Assembly: GCA_949128115.1 (NCBI GenBank)
Contig: OX421966.1
Location: 57,223,416-57,287,415, forward strand
DNA: 64,000 nucleotides
From: Anaspis maculata
Lineage: Eukaryota; Arthropoda; Insecta; Coleoptera; Scraptiidae
Direction: 5' to 3'
Shown here: positions 1 to 11,905 of the stretch, piece after piece
Numbering within the stretch: the first letter of the stretch is position 1
How the letters are laid out: each line of letters begins with the position of its first letter
The notes under the pieces: model-generated
Seen by the model: the letters and a program-made list of their open reading frames with translations, nothing else
Databases searched by the model: none
Told to the model about the DNA's origin: nothing
Program-made: the position numbers and the translations under genes

Positions 1-1309
1 GCTCCGCCATCCCGCGCTGGCGTGGTGTGTTGTCTGGGGTAAAATGAAAAATTCCCCAGACATGATCTGTTGTGACTTGCTGCGAGCTCTTGCCTCTCTT
101 GTCGGATCGTGTTGTGAGTAAATTTGTTAATTAACTACGTGACTGACGGTGTGAGAGAGGCACGTTTGTGAGCCACGCCACACGGCTGCATCGGAGAAGG
201 ATTCTTCGCCCTTACGTACACCCTCGCCTCCTTCGCGCGCGTCTCCTACCCGTCGCTTCTCCCAAGCAGTACTCCAAAGAGTCTCGAAACTATAGCGTAG
301 TTTGTCTCGCTCAAGTTTGGAGATTTTAAGCAACAACTTTTAACTGTGATGCTATGGAACGCCGTCACGTCCTCGAGCCAGCTTCTGATCTTAATGCATT
401 TCTTGTGACACGACGGCAAAAACGATTTTTTCACATCGGATTCGAGTGCTTTATATTTTTCAAATTCAAAATGTGTAGGTAATTGTACCCACCTGGCGCA
501 ATCAGTTTGTGACGTGCGCTCCAGAGGGATTGGAAAATATTTCATCGTCGGAATTGAGAATGATTGAGCGACGGTGGTGGTGGCGGTGGAGAGTAGGAAA
601 AAACCGCCAGCGTTATTCGACAAACACAAAGATTTTTAATGCAGTTTCCGTGTGTGCGTCGATTTTTAAACCAATAATGTCGTCAATGTGTCAATCTTGA
701 CTGTCATATCGGATTTGGTGGCTGCGCCGATTGAATTATTCCAGATGGAGTAGTGTGTGTGTGCGCTGCAGGCCGCTACTGGAAAGAGATCCATCAATTC
801 CAGATCTGGCCACAAAATCATTTTCCCAATGGATCTGGTATCACCATTGAATCATTTTGCACGCCAAAATAGCACCCGCGTTACAGTGACGCCTGCAAAA
901 TCTATACCTGGCGCGTTTTGAAAACAGGCAAAAAACTTAATATATTACTGATTAGTTTGGAATAAAATCAAAGAACAAACACGAGAGTGCAAAATTTATT
1001 CACGGAATCCTGAAAAATACAACCCATCAGACTCTGACTTAGACACGCTCAATTCAGTAGGAAAGGTGGAGCTCGGACAAAAAGAGTGCCGAAATTATGG
1101 CAATATATGGCATAAGCGATAAGCATGGGAGAATTTAGACAAAAAGTAATTACCAAGGAAATCAGAAAAGTTGTAGTGAAAAAGTTGCTAACAAGAGGAG
1201 ATTTTGAATTCTGAATTGCATGGGCGGAGTGATGAAACACAGTTTCATCCAGCACAGGCCTTACTTTTGGGTTGATTGTACCGTCCCTCTAGCGCCTGGC
1301 CTCCCTCTC
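1..1309. other. intergenic/intronic DNA, no gene seen
   Basis: AT-rich with some GC-richer patches. All ORFs are short and lack codon structure or recognisable motifs. A short hairpin lies at about 31-60 (GTCTGGGG ... CCCCAGAC), and a GGT/GGC-rich run occurs near 570-592. I see no promoter or RNA gene. Confidence 0.6.
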
Positions 1310-1575
1310 GGTCAGTCGTGGAAGCAGCCGAGCCTTTCTAAAAACTTGAGGACATGACCGGTGGGGTGCCAAGACTAGCCATACTAGACCAGAAGTCCTC
1401 CAGTTCAAATCCTCTCATCGATGGAAGAGCTGGGGAGTGACACAGCACATGCTCAGCTGTTTCATCCTCTTTACAGCCTCGACATGTGGGGTCATTTTTG
1501 ACTTTCATCTCGTGCCTGTGGTAGTTAGGCCTGCAATGTCCAGTCAAAATGGCCAGAGCTATCTGAGTTTTACTC
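1310..1575 (-). pseudogene. LINE fragment, C-terminal zinc-finger tail
   Basis: The minus-strand reading contains LAILTGHCRPNYHRHEMK, then a CRGC ... HVLCHSPAL motif. This C..C..H..C arrangement is typical of the C-terminal tail, after an RNase H-like region, of Jockey/R1/I-type non-LTR retrotransposons. The reading is broken upstream and there is no attached RT on this strand, so it is a dead fragment. The family type is recognised from the motif; the exact clade is not determined. Confidence 0.7.
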
Positions 1576-1714
1576 TAGACAATTACAAGCAGTGCTTGGC
1601 CAAATTTCTAAAAGGTTGGACCATCGCAGCCCTCCCTTGCCTACTCTAGATACTCACTGCAATTCAGTTTGCTGACAAATATGATTGACACATACGTGAC
1701 ATTTAGATAACATT

Positions 1715-1836
1715 GCCACATTTTGTGATCTATCTAAGACCTTCGACAGCGTGCTCCAGCGGCTTCTCCAGGATAAGCTTGAAGCTAGTGGTGTCAGGGG
1801 CCGGGTTTTGGGTTTCATTGAGTCTCATCTTGAATA
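1715..1836 (+). pseudogene. LINE reverse-transcriptase fragment
   Basis: A short plus-strand reading, FCDLSKTFDSV ... LQDKLEASGVRG, resembles the RT segment that reads (F/L)DLSKAFDxVxHxxLLxKLExxGIRG in CR1/RTE/Jockey-type LINEs. It ends in a stop after about 40 codons and has no flanking RT blocks, so it is a decayed fragment. It is on the opposite strand to the neighbouring LINE tail and is therefore a separate insertion or a rearranged piece. Confidence 0.65.
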
Positions 1837-2512
1837 GATACGAAGATAGATAGTGGATACTGTGGCGTACAGCTTGAAATCACAGAAAAGGAATTGAATA
1901 TTTAGGAATAAATCAGAATTACGGGCGATATTGGGTGACGAAGTGACGAAATTGCACACGGGATGATGGCAGAGTCAGAAACCGCACACTGGCACATGAG
2001 CTTGGTGGTCAGGGGAGATTTTAGCAGAGGGGATGGAGCAAGAAAGAATCAGTCCAAGAAACACGGGGATGACGAAAGAGTGATTCGCGTCGTAGCGGTA
2101 AACAACGCCAGATGTGGGAGAAGAGGAGGAGAATGATTATTCATCAAGAAGAAAGTGACGAGAGTACTAAAACCATTGTTGATAGTTGTAGTGCATCAGT
2201 TACGAGAAAAGAAAACATTGAGGCAAGTCTGATTTCCATTGTTATCAAATGTTTATTGTTAGATGGGGTTTGAAGTTATTGTTTTGTTTATAAATTTAGT
2301 GGGTTTGGTTCTTGGTGTTTTGAGCAGCCATAGGAAGCGTCAAACCGATTCAATACCCTGTGGTTGCTGTGAGCTTTAAAATACCTTTTTTTCAGCCACC
2401 TTTAAGACACCAGAAACATGATGAAAGCTTCGGTAACCCTTTAAAGAGATTCAGCCTCCGTCAAATTGATTTCCTTAGGTCAGTTCTGCTGAAAATCCAG
2501 CGCTCTAGACAT
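1837..2512. other. purine-rich DNA, nothing recognised
   Basis: G/A-rich plus strand at about 1900-2230 without a sustained ORF. No repeat partner was found elsewhere in the window. Confidence 0.5.
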
Positions 2513-4456
2513 ATAAACTGCTTGACAATTGAACTGCAACACCTGAAAATTAGGTGCGTTTTCAAATTGAGATAGCTCGAAAAATATTTGACGGATTTCA
2601 GAAATTCAGGCATGTGAGGGAAGGTCATTCCTTTGACTATCGAGTGCTGGTATTGATGATGAGTTTGATTGCAAAATTTGTCATATACAGGGTGCCAACG
2701 GAGAGCGTGCAGATATGGGCAATCTTTCACCTTGTACAACTTTCGAAAAAAAAATCCGAGATTTTTTCTATCGCCTGCTTTTGAAAGGTTGAATCGATAT
2801 GGCAAAATGGTTTTGGAATTTTGACCCTAACTTTTTATTTCAAAAAATTGTGCTCAATTTTCTGAAATATGCACTTTCTGATCAAGAAAAAGAAATAGAG
2901 ACATTGTTTGTTGTCAAACGGCGTCCATATTGAATTTGCTTACGAAGATTTTCATTTAAGCCTCCACATCCCCTAGAAACTATCCCTTTTGGGACACCGT
3001 CTCGCAACAAGGCATGCAATGCTTCATTTGAAAGGCATAAGGAAATTACTTATGAATAATTGGATTGGAATAAGGATACTGCGATGACCCCACACGTACA
3101 GCTCCCTAAAAACCACCCCTTGACTTTAAGGGACAGGGTTGGTATGACAAGACATGCAATATGTACATGAAAATTCCAAAAAACGTCTTTTTCAACTGTT
3201 CCACTAAAAAAGTGATGCTACACGATGACCCTCTGCGTAGGTCATCCCAACAGTAGCTACCCTCCAGAAAAAAGAACTACCCTTTGAAAAACCAGTACTT
3301 CCGCAATACCTCATTTGTTGGAATTTTTTCAAAATCTGTCGCAATAGTTTGCCGCTACGATGATTTCATTCACATATCTACCCAAAACTACCCCTTCAAC
3401 TACCCCTTCAATATCGCATAACTTTTAGGTGCCTTGATGCGTGTAAGGTCATCGCGAAATCATTTTGAACCTATTCAATCGCACCTTCTCTGAGCTTCCA
3501 AATGAGGTTTGCATACCTTTAACTAAAGAGGCGATTTCTAGGGGTAGTTTCAGGAAAGGTTTTGTACTATCATCGTAGAAAACACCATCATTTCAATGAA
3601 ACGGTTAGTAGGCAAAAGTTCTTTCAAGTCGTGAATAACGCATCAAGGTAGAGGCTCTGCGATATTGAAGGGGTAGTTGGAGAGGTAGTTTCGGATAGAT
3701 ATGTGAATGAAATCATTGTAGCGGCAAACTATTGCGACAGATTTTGAAAAAATCCTAACAAATGAGGTATTGCGGAAGTACTGGTTTTTTGGAGGGTAGT
3801 TCTTATTTTGAGAGGGTAGCTACTGTTGGGATGACCTACGTAAAGGGTCATCGTGTAGCATCACTTTTTTAGAGGAACAGTTAAAAAAGACGTTTTTTGG
3901 AATTTTCATGTATTGCATGTCTTATCATACCAACCCTGTCCCTTGAAGTCAAGGGGTGGTTTTTAGAGAGCTGTACGTGTGGGGTCATCGTAGTATACTA
4001 ATTTCAATTCAATTATTGATGAGTACTTTTCTTAGGCCATTTAAATAGAGCATTGCAATCAATGTCTCTATTTCTTTTTCTTAATCAGAAAGTGCATATT
4101 TCAGAAAATTAAGCACAATTTTTTGAAAACAAAAGTTATAGGGCCAAATATTCAAAACCGTTTCAGCATAATGATTCAACCTTTCAAAAACAGGCGATAG
4201 AAAAAATCTCGGACTTTTTTTTTCGAAAGTTGCACAAGGTGAAAGATTGCCCATATCTGCACGCTCTCCGTTGGCAATCTGTATATGACAAATTGTGCAA
4301 TCAAACTTATCATCAATACCAGCACTTGATAGTCAAAGAAATGATTTTTCCTCACATGCCTGAATTTCTGGAATTCGTCAGATATTTTTTGAGCTATCTC
4401 AATTTGAAAACGCACCTAATTTTCAGGTGTTGCAGTTCAATTATCAAGCAGTTTAT
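2513..4456. mobile_element. foldback element, family A, copy 1
   Basis: A long inverted repeat. The left end (ATAAACTGCTTGAC..., from 2513) is matched in reverse complement by the right end (...AAGCAGTTTAT, to 4456). Correspondence continues through the arms, for example CCCACACGTACAGCTCCC near 3090 against its complement near 3965. The centre is near 3540. An internal TACAGGGTG at about 2687 has a decayed mate near 4280. If the end is read as AACTGC..., both sides carry TA, as in Tc1/mariner-type targets. There is no transposase, so it is non-autonomous. A second copy lies at 31384-32989. Confidence 0.85.
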
Positions 4457-4695
4457 TTGGATCAAATCTTGGCGAAAATCTCACGTGCCATCTCCCCCAT
4501 AGAGAAAAAGATTAACCTCTTTTCGCACGACAAACAGTCTATGAGCACAAAGGTTGAGTTCCAAAAAGTAAACCCCTCCAAACAATGCCAAGAAAATCCA
4601 ATGTCGCTTCAAAAACACTGCAAGACAGAAAGGAACATTACATCATTTTTGCGGACTGCTTAATAAGAAGCTCATCGCAATAAATTGTACACCTT
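4457..4695. other. short AT-rich spacer
   Basis: Between a foldback and repeat X. The plus-strand ORF running in from the foldback ends here; nothing is recognisable. Confidence 0.5.
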
Positions 4696-7549
4696 GAAGC
4701 CACCCGCATTTGGCAGGCCGGAAATAATCCGGAGGAAAATAATTCAAAGCCGTGAAACCGAGGTATGAGAATGTGAATATTCAGAGTCAAGGTATCATTA
4801 AAAGATGTCGCTAGTTATTTAATTCACTCGTGTAAATCCCGCAAAGCTCTACAACATAATTTACTTGCTCCTCATCGTCAATTCAATAACCGTCCCTGCT
4901 TGACGTCCGACGAAATGGTGAACTGGTGCATATGAAGTAAAGCACCCGCACTTCGACCCAGCTAGCTGCTGCCGTGCTCCTGCTGTGATGACGCGCCGTG
5001 CCACCGCCCGCTGCCCGCCACCATCCGATTCACACGTGTTAGCACTGCCGGTCGCATTCTCCAGCGCACTTCTCAGATTACCTGAGCTGTCTATACACCG
5101 TTCGCGATCGTTTTGGATGCAATAAAATATTCCGAATTGCTTGGAATGGAGGATATCGCCGGAGATTGACCGTGGTACCTGGACCAATCCTCCTGGGCTG
5201 CCGTCCGCTCCCGACTTGTCGCGTCCGCCGCCGAGTGCTTCTGCGGGCCTGTTCGCGAAGAGTTTTAGTCCCCTTCGAGGAAGCTGAGTTAGAACCCGTT
5301 TATGTTGCGTCGCGACCCTCCTAGAGGCCGAAGCGTCGAAGCCCCAATGATGAGCCCCAGCCCACTTGGAAACTGACGAGTCGATTCCCCCCGGCTGATG
5401 TGTCTCAAAGGCCCCCTGGAGAAAGCCGAGTTGGAACCCTTCGGAGTCGTGTTTTGGTCCCCTTGGGGGCACGCTGAGTCGAGAACCCTCCAGGTTGAGT
5501 TTTGACCCTCCGAGAGACTGATGAGTTGCTTTCCCCGTTGAGTTGCAACCCGTCTCTAGGATGTCGTGTCAGAGCCCTTGGACGTTGAGTCTTGATCCGC
5601 CTCCAGGTGTCGAGTCAGAGCCCTCCGACGACGAGTTCCAGCCCTTTTGCCAGGTCGATATGCCAAGGCCCTTCCGGGGTTGAGTTTCGACCCTTCTCCA
5701 AGTCGTAGAGTTGGGACCCGTTGACGAAGTGTTTCGAACCCCCTTCAGGATGCTGAGTCGCGTTCCCTCCACGATGAGTTCTAGCCCACCTCGAGGATGT
5801 CGAGTTGAAACCCCTAAATGAACCAGGCCCGATAGAAATGAGGTCTCTCGTTTCGGTATCTCGTGTGGCGGAGTGATGACCTCGACGAGCGGGAGGTTAG
5901 TCTTGGTGAGTTGGGATAGTTGCTTACGGTTAGGCTTTGTCGGAAAAATGTATGATGGAGCTCACGCGTGCGTTCTGAATCTGCCTGCACGTGCTGGTAT
6001 CTGCGCTACTGTCTGCCGTCAGGTACAGCCACTTTCAAGCCTCGTCCTTTGTTGGATACCTTCATAGAAAGGTATTCGCGCTCTTGGGCCCTTTGGACTT
6101 GCCTTTGTGACTGCGGTACTCAGAGCACCGGACCTAGTGGGTTAGATCTGGAAACTCGCGGGTGAGCTTCTTCTGCGTTTCTGAAGCTCCTAGTTATTCG
6201 GAAAATGTAAATTTTGAGAACTACGTGAAAAATTAAGTAATTGGAAAAATAGAATCGCGTTTGTATCGGGGTTCGGACCCTGCCGTAGAGTCGCAATTGT
6301 TGATCGTTTTAGCGCCACGACAGTTCCGGATATTTCCATATAGAGCTTGTTACGGGAATGAAGACGTTCTTATTCGAAACTGATGAATTTAATCCAGTAC
6401 CCAACGACGCCATCGTCCAGATAGGGACTTTGTAAAAATGAATTGTTATTAGGGCTCGATCAGGAATAGTGTAGACGCCGATTATTTCGCGTTAGGTCAA
6501 AGATTATTTCGACGCCTCTCCGCATCGGCTTTTCGGCGAACACCCTGTATAGTCTATTCTCTGCGTTTTGCTTTTCCTGGCTGCGGCCTTCTCTCACAAA
6601 TTGCTAAACAACAACGAACTAGCGCGTATACGGGGCCTGCTCAAAACGTTCTTCACATTAAATTAGTACCTTGACTTGAGGAATTATTTCGCGTACACCA
6701 TCGGTTTTAAAGTTTTTGGAAGGGCGAAATTTGGTTCAACATTTCCGGTTATAGGCACTTTCGATCACAGGAATCTTTCTGAGCGTTGGGGGCAATTCAC
6801 GGCGAAAACAGGTTTAAAGCCCCCACAAAGGCCAGCCATATCCAATCCCTTCCAAACGGGCAAAAGAGAACCATAGCCCAAAAAGAGCGTTAGCCTTTGA
6901 AAAGAGGCTCCACAAAAAGGGGGCCACCGCACACACCGGCCCACAAATCTTAGATTGCATTCGTGGTCGAAGTCACTCTTCTCTTTGCAGTGTCTAGAAG
7001 CCGGGCCTAACCCTAACATAACCTCTAACACTAACATAAATGTTGGATCTGATTTAACCACGAAAGGAACTTTGAACCGCGAAAGCCAGTCAGAATTAAA
7101 TGTCGGTCAAGGTGTAGAGTCAGGTGTTCGTCGGAGGGTTGGGGTGTTGGGACGTCTGAAATAATTAGGGGAAAGTTAACTCTTCGGGAATAGGTTAGAT
7201 CTTTTAGATAATTTAGCCTGCGATGTAAAGGTAGGACTAGGTATAGGAGCGAGCCATTATTTAAACATTTTGAATTGTACATAGAAGTCAATAGATTGAT
7301 GTTATGTTAAAATTTTATACTGTGTCTTATTGTGTTCAAACTCGTAGTCAGACTCATCTCAACAATCTCGAGAGCTCTATAATCTAACAACAAGAAGAGA
7401 GGTACATTGGGATGTCGTCCTGATACTAGATGATCATCGGCCAAGCGGTTCCAAAAGCGGGAAAAGTGATTTAATTCAAATAAGTTGAATTAAATGCCAG
7501 TATAATGGGTTGCCTACCCATTCAGGGGTACAAGACGATAGCTGGGGTC
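4696..7549. repeat. repeat family X, copy 1 (about 2.85 kb)
   Basis: Matches in direct orientation the split copy at 11906-13328 plus 20621-21067. Shared blocks include the start (GAAGCCACCCGCATTTGG), the minisatellite, the block around 6665-7110 and the end (CATTCAGGGGTACAAGA, about 7520-7536). No long terminal repeats, terminal inverted repeats or plausible coding frame are visible. The 203-codon minus ORF at 4861-5472 is not preserved in the other copy. Copy 1 has about 0.7 kb (roughly 5955-6660) that copy 2 lacks. The class of element is unknown. Confidence 0.8.
5425..5822. repeat. degenerate minisatellite in repeat X
   Basis: Runs of GAGTTG/GAGTCG followed by an AACCC/GACCC-like block recur every 17-27 nt, averaging about 23 nt and often alternating 20 and 26. 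About 17 degenerate units can be counted. A related, shorter array lies at about 12340-12715 in X copy 2. The array creates GC-rich pseudo-ORFs on the minus strand. Confidence 0.7.
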
Positions 7550-7748
7550 GTTTCAACCTGATGATTGCAGATTTGCGTGAAGCTCTTTAACCCAGCATGA
7601 AATAGAGCTGCTGGATGAGTATGTAAGTTTAAAACTGCAGCACTAGCTGGATATAAATTTATGGAATGTGAACACTAAATTTTTATGTTAATTATTTTAT
7701 CGATGATCGAAATAATGGCTGAAATTTCGAAATACCAAGACAATACTC
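7550..7748. other. AT-rich spacer
   Basis: Nothing recognised between repeat X and the SINE. Confidence 0.4.
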
Positions 7749-7763
7749 AGTGAACAACCATCT

Positions 7764-7963
7764 GACGGCCCCGTGGCGCAGGCGGTCGAATGGCTGCCTG
7801 CGACGCGGAAGTCCCGGGTTCGATTACCGGTAAAAAGTCTGGGTGTCGTGTTGTCCAAAATCTGCACTTTTCAGAGTTTGTATATTTGATAAATGAACGG
7901 GCAAACTCCTATGGCAAGAAGAAGCCGATAAGGAGAAAAACATTGATTTATTATTCATTTATT
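7764..7963 (+). mobile_element. tRNA-derived SINE 1
   Basis: The 200-bp element begins with a tRNA-like head containing an A box (TGGCGCAGGCGG) and a B box (GGGTTCGATTAC), followed by an unrelated body and an A/T-rich tail. It is flanked by a perfect 15-bp target-site duplication, AGTGAACAACCATCT, at 7749-7763 and 7964-7978. The T stem forms with one mismatch, but the acceptor stem does not pair, so it is not a functional tRNA. The intact duplication suggests a fairly recent insertion. Confidence 0.88.
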
Positions 7964-7978
7964 AGTGAACAACCATCT

Positions 7979-8630
7979 TTCTCTAAAAATAACTGAATAA
8001 TCAAGATTTCTTTTCGTACAAATGAAAAATGGGCGAGAAGGAAGAAAAAGTTGAGATGAAAACTCGATTAAGTATTAATCAATTATGCCGGCAATTGAAC
8101 TCAAGTGCGTTAGGAAACTGGTTCACCAATAGTTCTGAAAATTAGAAAGAGTGCGAAACGGAATTGAATTAAAAAGTGTTGAATTAATGGGTCGTAGAGT
8201 TTCGCACGGAACTAGGGTGTACTTTTCTTTCAAAAACCCAATGTGAACTTGAATTAGCTAATTTCTATCGTTAGCTGGTTCCAGAACGCCTGGAAATTAT
8301 GTAATGAATAATTAAGCTAATCCTGATTGAATTGGCGATGATTGGTAAATTCGTAATAAAGGTGTGAAGTGTCGTTAAATGACTTTGTTTATTTCCAACA
8401 TTTATTTGAATCATCCTCTTTCAAAGAACTGAAGTTACTATAGTATGACTGAGGTATTAGCACGACGGGAGATTGAGGTAAGTGGAAATTTATTTAAATG
8501 ACTCAAGTAAAGGTAAATAGAAATCTACGGCACAAGAAAAATTGAAACACAACGTAGGGTCAATCATGGTATTACAGCTGAATGGTATAATTTAGGGGAA
8601 GCGGATTCACCACAATATCAAATTGTGTTT
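7979..8630. other. AT-rich DNA, no gene seen
   Basis: Many TTGAATTAA-type runs. No ORF of note and no repeat partner identified. Confidence 0.5.
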
Positions 8631-8632
8631 TT

Positions 8633-9053
8633 TTGGACTTTACACTTCGGAACAAGTTGAAGTACGGCGTTTCACAAGGATCCATTCTAGGTCCAATCCG
8701 TCTTCTTTCATATTCCAAAAACATCAATAATCACATAAGCATAAGCTTATCGAATGTTGACACGACCCCTTTCTCTTGGCTTGGCGCGCACGATACATTT
8801 GAAGACAATCTCGATACTTTGGGCCTGATGTTGAATCTAAACAAGAGACAAGTCTTCCTTTCGGGCACCGCATGTGGAAAGTCTGTCAAAAAGGATATCA
8901 GCAGCCATATTGATCCTCAGAAACTTGAAAAATAGTGTGTCGACGGATTACGGCAAGATGTCATATCAATCACTTTTGAATCCAGTAATGTCATACGGTA
9001 TTTTGTTGCAAGCCTTTCCCAGCATGCAAGATTGTATAATACATAACAAGCTA
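8633..9053 (+). pseudogene. LINE RT fragment, 5' part of a split copy
   Basis: Plus-strand frames read KLKYGVSQGSILGPI (8657-8701; compare the RT motif VPQGSVLGP). After frameshifts comes LILRNLKNSVSTDYGKMSYQSLLNPVMSYGILLQ, which matches the RT-thumb/linker region found in CR1-, Jockey- or RTE-like LINEs. The reading resumes at about 9820 after an inserted element. Multiple frameshifts and loss of the catalytic block show that it is dead. Confidence 0.75.
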
Positions 9054-9806
9054 CGAAAGTGATACTTTTCGCATGAGTGTGAAAAATTGCGCACGAGCAC
9101 CAGCGAGTATTCACACGAATGCAAGAAAAGACACTTTCGTGCGAGTTGTGTACACTATTTTTCCCTAGACCGACCTATTTTTCCTGTCCGACATCTGCTC
9201 ATTGACGATCAAAATATCGAAGTACTTATGTCAGAAAGCATCACTTACCGATATTACTTACTGATATCCTCTTTTCTGATGTATATTTTTGAATGTTGTG
9301 TTGCCACTTTACCATTCTTATGTAAATTGAATGAAATGACCAAAAACCAGATGAAGTTCCTCCAATTTTGAGAAATTTCACAACAACCGGCAACGCTGCT
9401 CGACACTGACAGTTGCTAGGAATTTTCAGATATGTTGTTCAGATTTACCTAGTTACTAAAGCTAAATTATTTCAATCCCTCTTGATTTTAATGTCAGGGA
9501 TTCAGCCAACATTCTCACGCGATTTGTTTAATTTCTATTATCATTATTGATTATTGGAAGTTCTCGACTTTGAACAACGACCACCTACTGAGGGCGAAAA
9601 AGCATCAGTGGCATGCCCAGGAAAGTATGTGGCCCAGGGACGCCCCCCAAAGGCTGGATAATAGAAGATCGTTTGCCAGGGAACTATGTTTAGCATTAAA
9701 AAGCGAAAGCAAAAGGCACTAGTGACGATATTTCTACATTCGCGCACAGTGTTTGCAAGCTGCAAGTTTCGCGCTCACTATATTGTACAGAAAGTAACGT
9801 TTTCGT
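9054..9806. mobile_element. inverted-repeat element inserted in the LINE
   Basis: Lies exactly where the LINE reading is broken. Its ends are imperfect inverted repeats: ACGAAAGTGATACTTT at the left against the complement of AAAGTAACGTTTTCGT at the right. The left end also forms a local hairpin (about 9056-9143). No transposase and no clear target duplication were found. The boundaries are inferred from both the LINE interruption and the terminal inverted repeats. Confidence 0.6.
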
Positions 9807-9970
9807 GAGTGGTCGTGGGAAAATATTTTGATTGTGCAAAAACGAGCACTGCAGGTCATGGCTGGTGTTAACTTGAAGGAATCCTGCGGATCACTGTCTG
9901 AAATGTTTGGGATACTCTGAGGATACTTTGAGGAATCTCTGGGCCAATAAGAGCTTTTTTCTCTTCCTAT
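9807..9970 (+). pseudogene. LINE RT fragment, 3' part of a split copy
   Basis: Reads ILIVQKRALQVMAGVNLKES, the conserved block that follows the SYGILLW segment in many LINE RTs (xxxLQKRALRxIxGxxxxESC). It continues the 8633-9053 fragment after the inserted element. Stops follow within about 20 codons. Faint similarity may extend to about 10130. Confidence 0.75.
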
Positions 9971-11905
9971 TATTCCTATCGAATGCTGGAAATCACAAGT
10001 CTCTGGTCTTTTGAGTCCATCTCTCTTTCAACAGATCGAATGTCTCTCAACAGGTGGCGGCATAAGTTCCCTTTCGGGTCTTGATGTGCACTGAGTCTTC
10101 CTTGAGATCTTTTCGTATGCATCTGAATGGCAGTGGGGAAGATGCTGCCTTAGCTACCGATAAATCATTGATATCCTTTGTCCTGTCATTGATGTAGTCG
10201 CAGATGACTGGATGAGTACACGAAGTTGACTTGAATATTGAATAACCGTCTAGGGTCTAGACCGCGGATGCTCGGTTTGTGTCAAGGCCGGGTTAGTTCG
10301 CTGACAACCGGGATTGTTCTAGGGATTGACTTGATTATAGTCAAAAGTACAGCATTCTGAACGTAATTATAGGTTATAAGAGTAAGATCAAACGAAAAAA
10401 TAAAGTGAAGTTGGCAACAGTGGATGGATAGAAGAAGATATTCCTTAGCCAAAAGTAAACAGTAAAATTTAGGGAAAAAGTATGAAAGAATCTGATGCTT
10501 ATCGAGCGGCGAAGACATTTCTTTTTTTGGTTTCAAGGTTCCAACTCCCTTGCCATGTCGTGACACCGCCGCATTTTTCAGACCAGAAACGTATCGCCAG
10601 CTTATATCTAATAATCGATCTGTTCATATTTTTCTGCGTTATGTATTATACCTCCACCAGTCTGCCAGCATTCCGTCACGAGATATACTTATTATATTTT
10701 ATGTGGCTTTCTTAGTTTATTAAGTTATATAGCTCATAATACGAGGACGACAACATCACTGCCTATACATATAGTTATACATCACCTCACACACAAATTT
10801 ACGAACAAATTATCCCGGTCGAATGGAATCAACACGGTCGTTAAATCCGATTATAAACAATCCCCGAAAACAGGTGCTTAATAAACGGATTGCGTGACCG
10901 AAAGTTGTTCAATATTTGCTGCGTGTGTGTGTGTGTGTGGCGGGTAGTATGCGTATTGTGATTCTTGATGATGTTTTATGATGGAAATGATCGTAATTAC
11001 TTTTTCGTAAGGGTGATTCCGGGTAGAGAAGATTCCATTCACGGTATAATGACTGTTATATTTCGGTATAATTAAGGTTGATTTATGCAAATGCCGTGTT
11101 CCGGAACTTTGGCAGAGCGGTAAACCAAAGAAGCTCGTTCTGTCCTGGTCAGAAAGAAGCTCGTCTCCACCAATGATCAGATGGGAAGCTCATACTTATT
11201 ACATAAAACTATGACAAGCAATATTGCCGAAGCGGGGATTGTTTCCAAAATTCCATTCCAAGTAGCGAGCTAGCTCAAACTCACATTCAATACAATTGGA
11301 ATACTCAGACCGAGCTTCATTGAATTCTTGCAGTCTCCACAGTCATTAGCCTTGGTATTCTCCATTCATACTCAGTTTCCACACTCTAGAAGCTCCCCCC
11401 AAGAAGCAAGAAGCTAATTTCATCAGTGACAGCTGCGGGAACAAATGTAATTAGACACTTATTTTTGTATAGAGTGCACAAACGGTAAAGTTTGTACTGT
11501 CGTCTCTGCCGCTCCCTCCAACTGCTGTAGTATTTCTCCAGGAACAACAACAATTCGGCGCCTCTTTCAGTGCTGGGGCGGCCTGGAATTCTAGGCACAT
11601 TTCCAAGTTTACATGATAGATCGAAAGCCGTGTGCGCTAATGGGGGTTATATACGTTGCAGCAACATCCCTTTCCAGTATCCAGTTCCTTCCCTTGCCCC
11701 AGTCCTCCTCTCAGCTCTCCCAGTTCTTCTCCCCTGGTTCTCTTAATTACAGCTAATTGTTTAACGGCATCGTCTCTAATCGCGACGCTGATCTAGAACA
11801 CTAATATACACGCGTAAGGAATTTTGCTTGATTATTGAAGAAGCTTGAAAAGATCGTAGTTTGTCGTTAACAGTACTTATAAAACGACTGAGAAATACCA
11901 CTAAT
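9971..11905. other. AT-rich DNA, no gene seen
   Basis: Contains a (TG)n microsatellite at about 10923-10939. A homeodomain-site-like cluster at about 11742-11765 (CTTAATTAC, GCTAATTGT) lies in a more GC-balanced stretch (11640-11810). ORFs are short and unconvincing. Confidence 0.5.

Noticed and set aside
4861..5472. 203-codon minus ORF in repeat X
   Set aside because: The frame is produced by GC-rich repeat sequence and is not preserved in the second X copy (12074-12265 reads differently).
7008..7042. Telomere-like CCTAACCCTAAC
   Set aside because: Only two imperfect units, also present inside the other X copy, so part of the repeat and not a telomere.
7767..7835. Functional tRNA gene
   Set aside because: Only the promoter boxes and part of the T arm survive; the acceptor stem does not pair and the sequence is a SINE head with target duplications.
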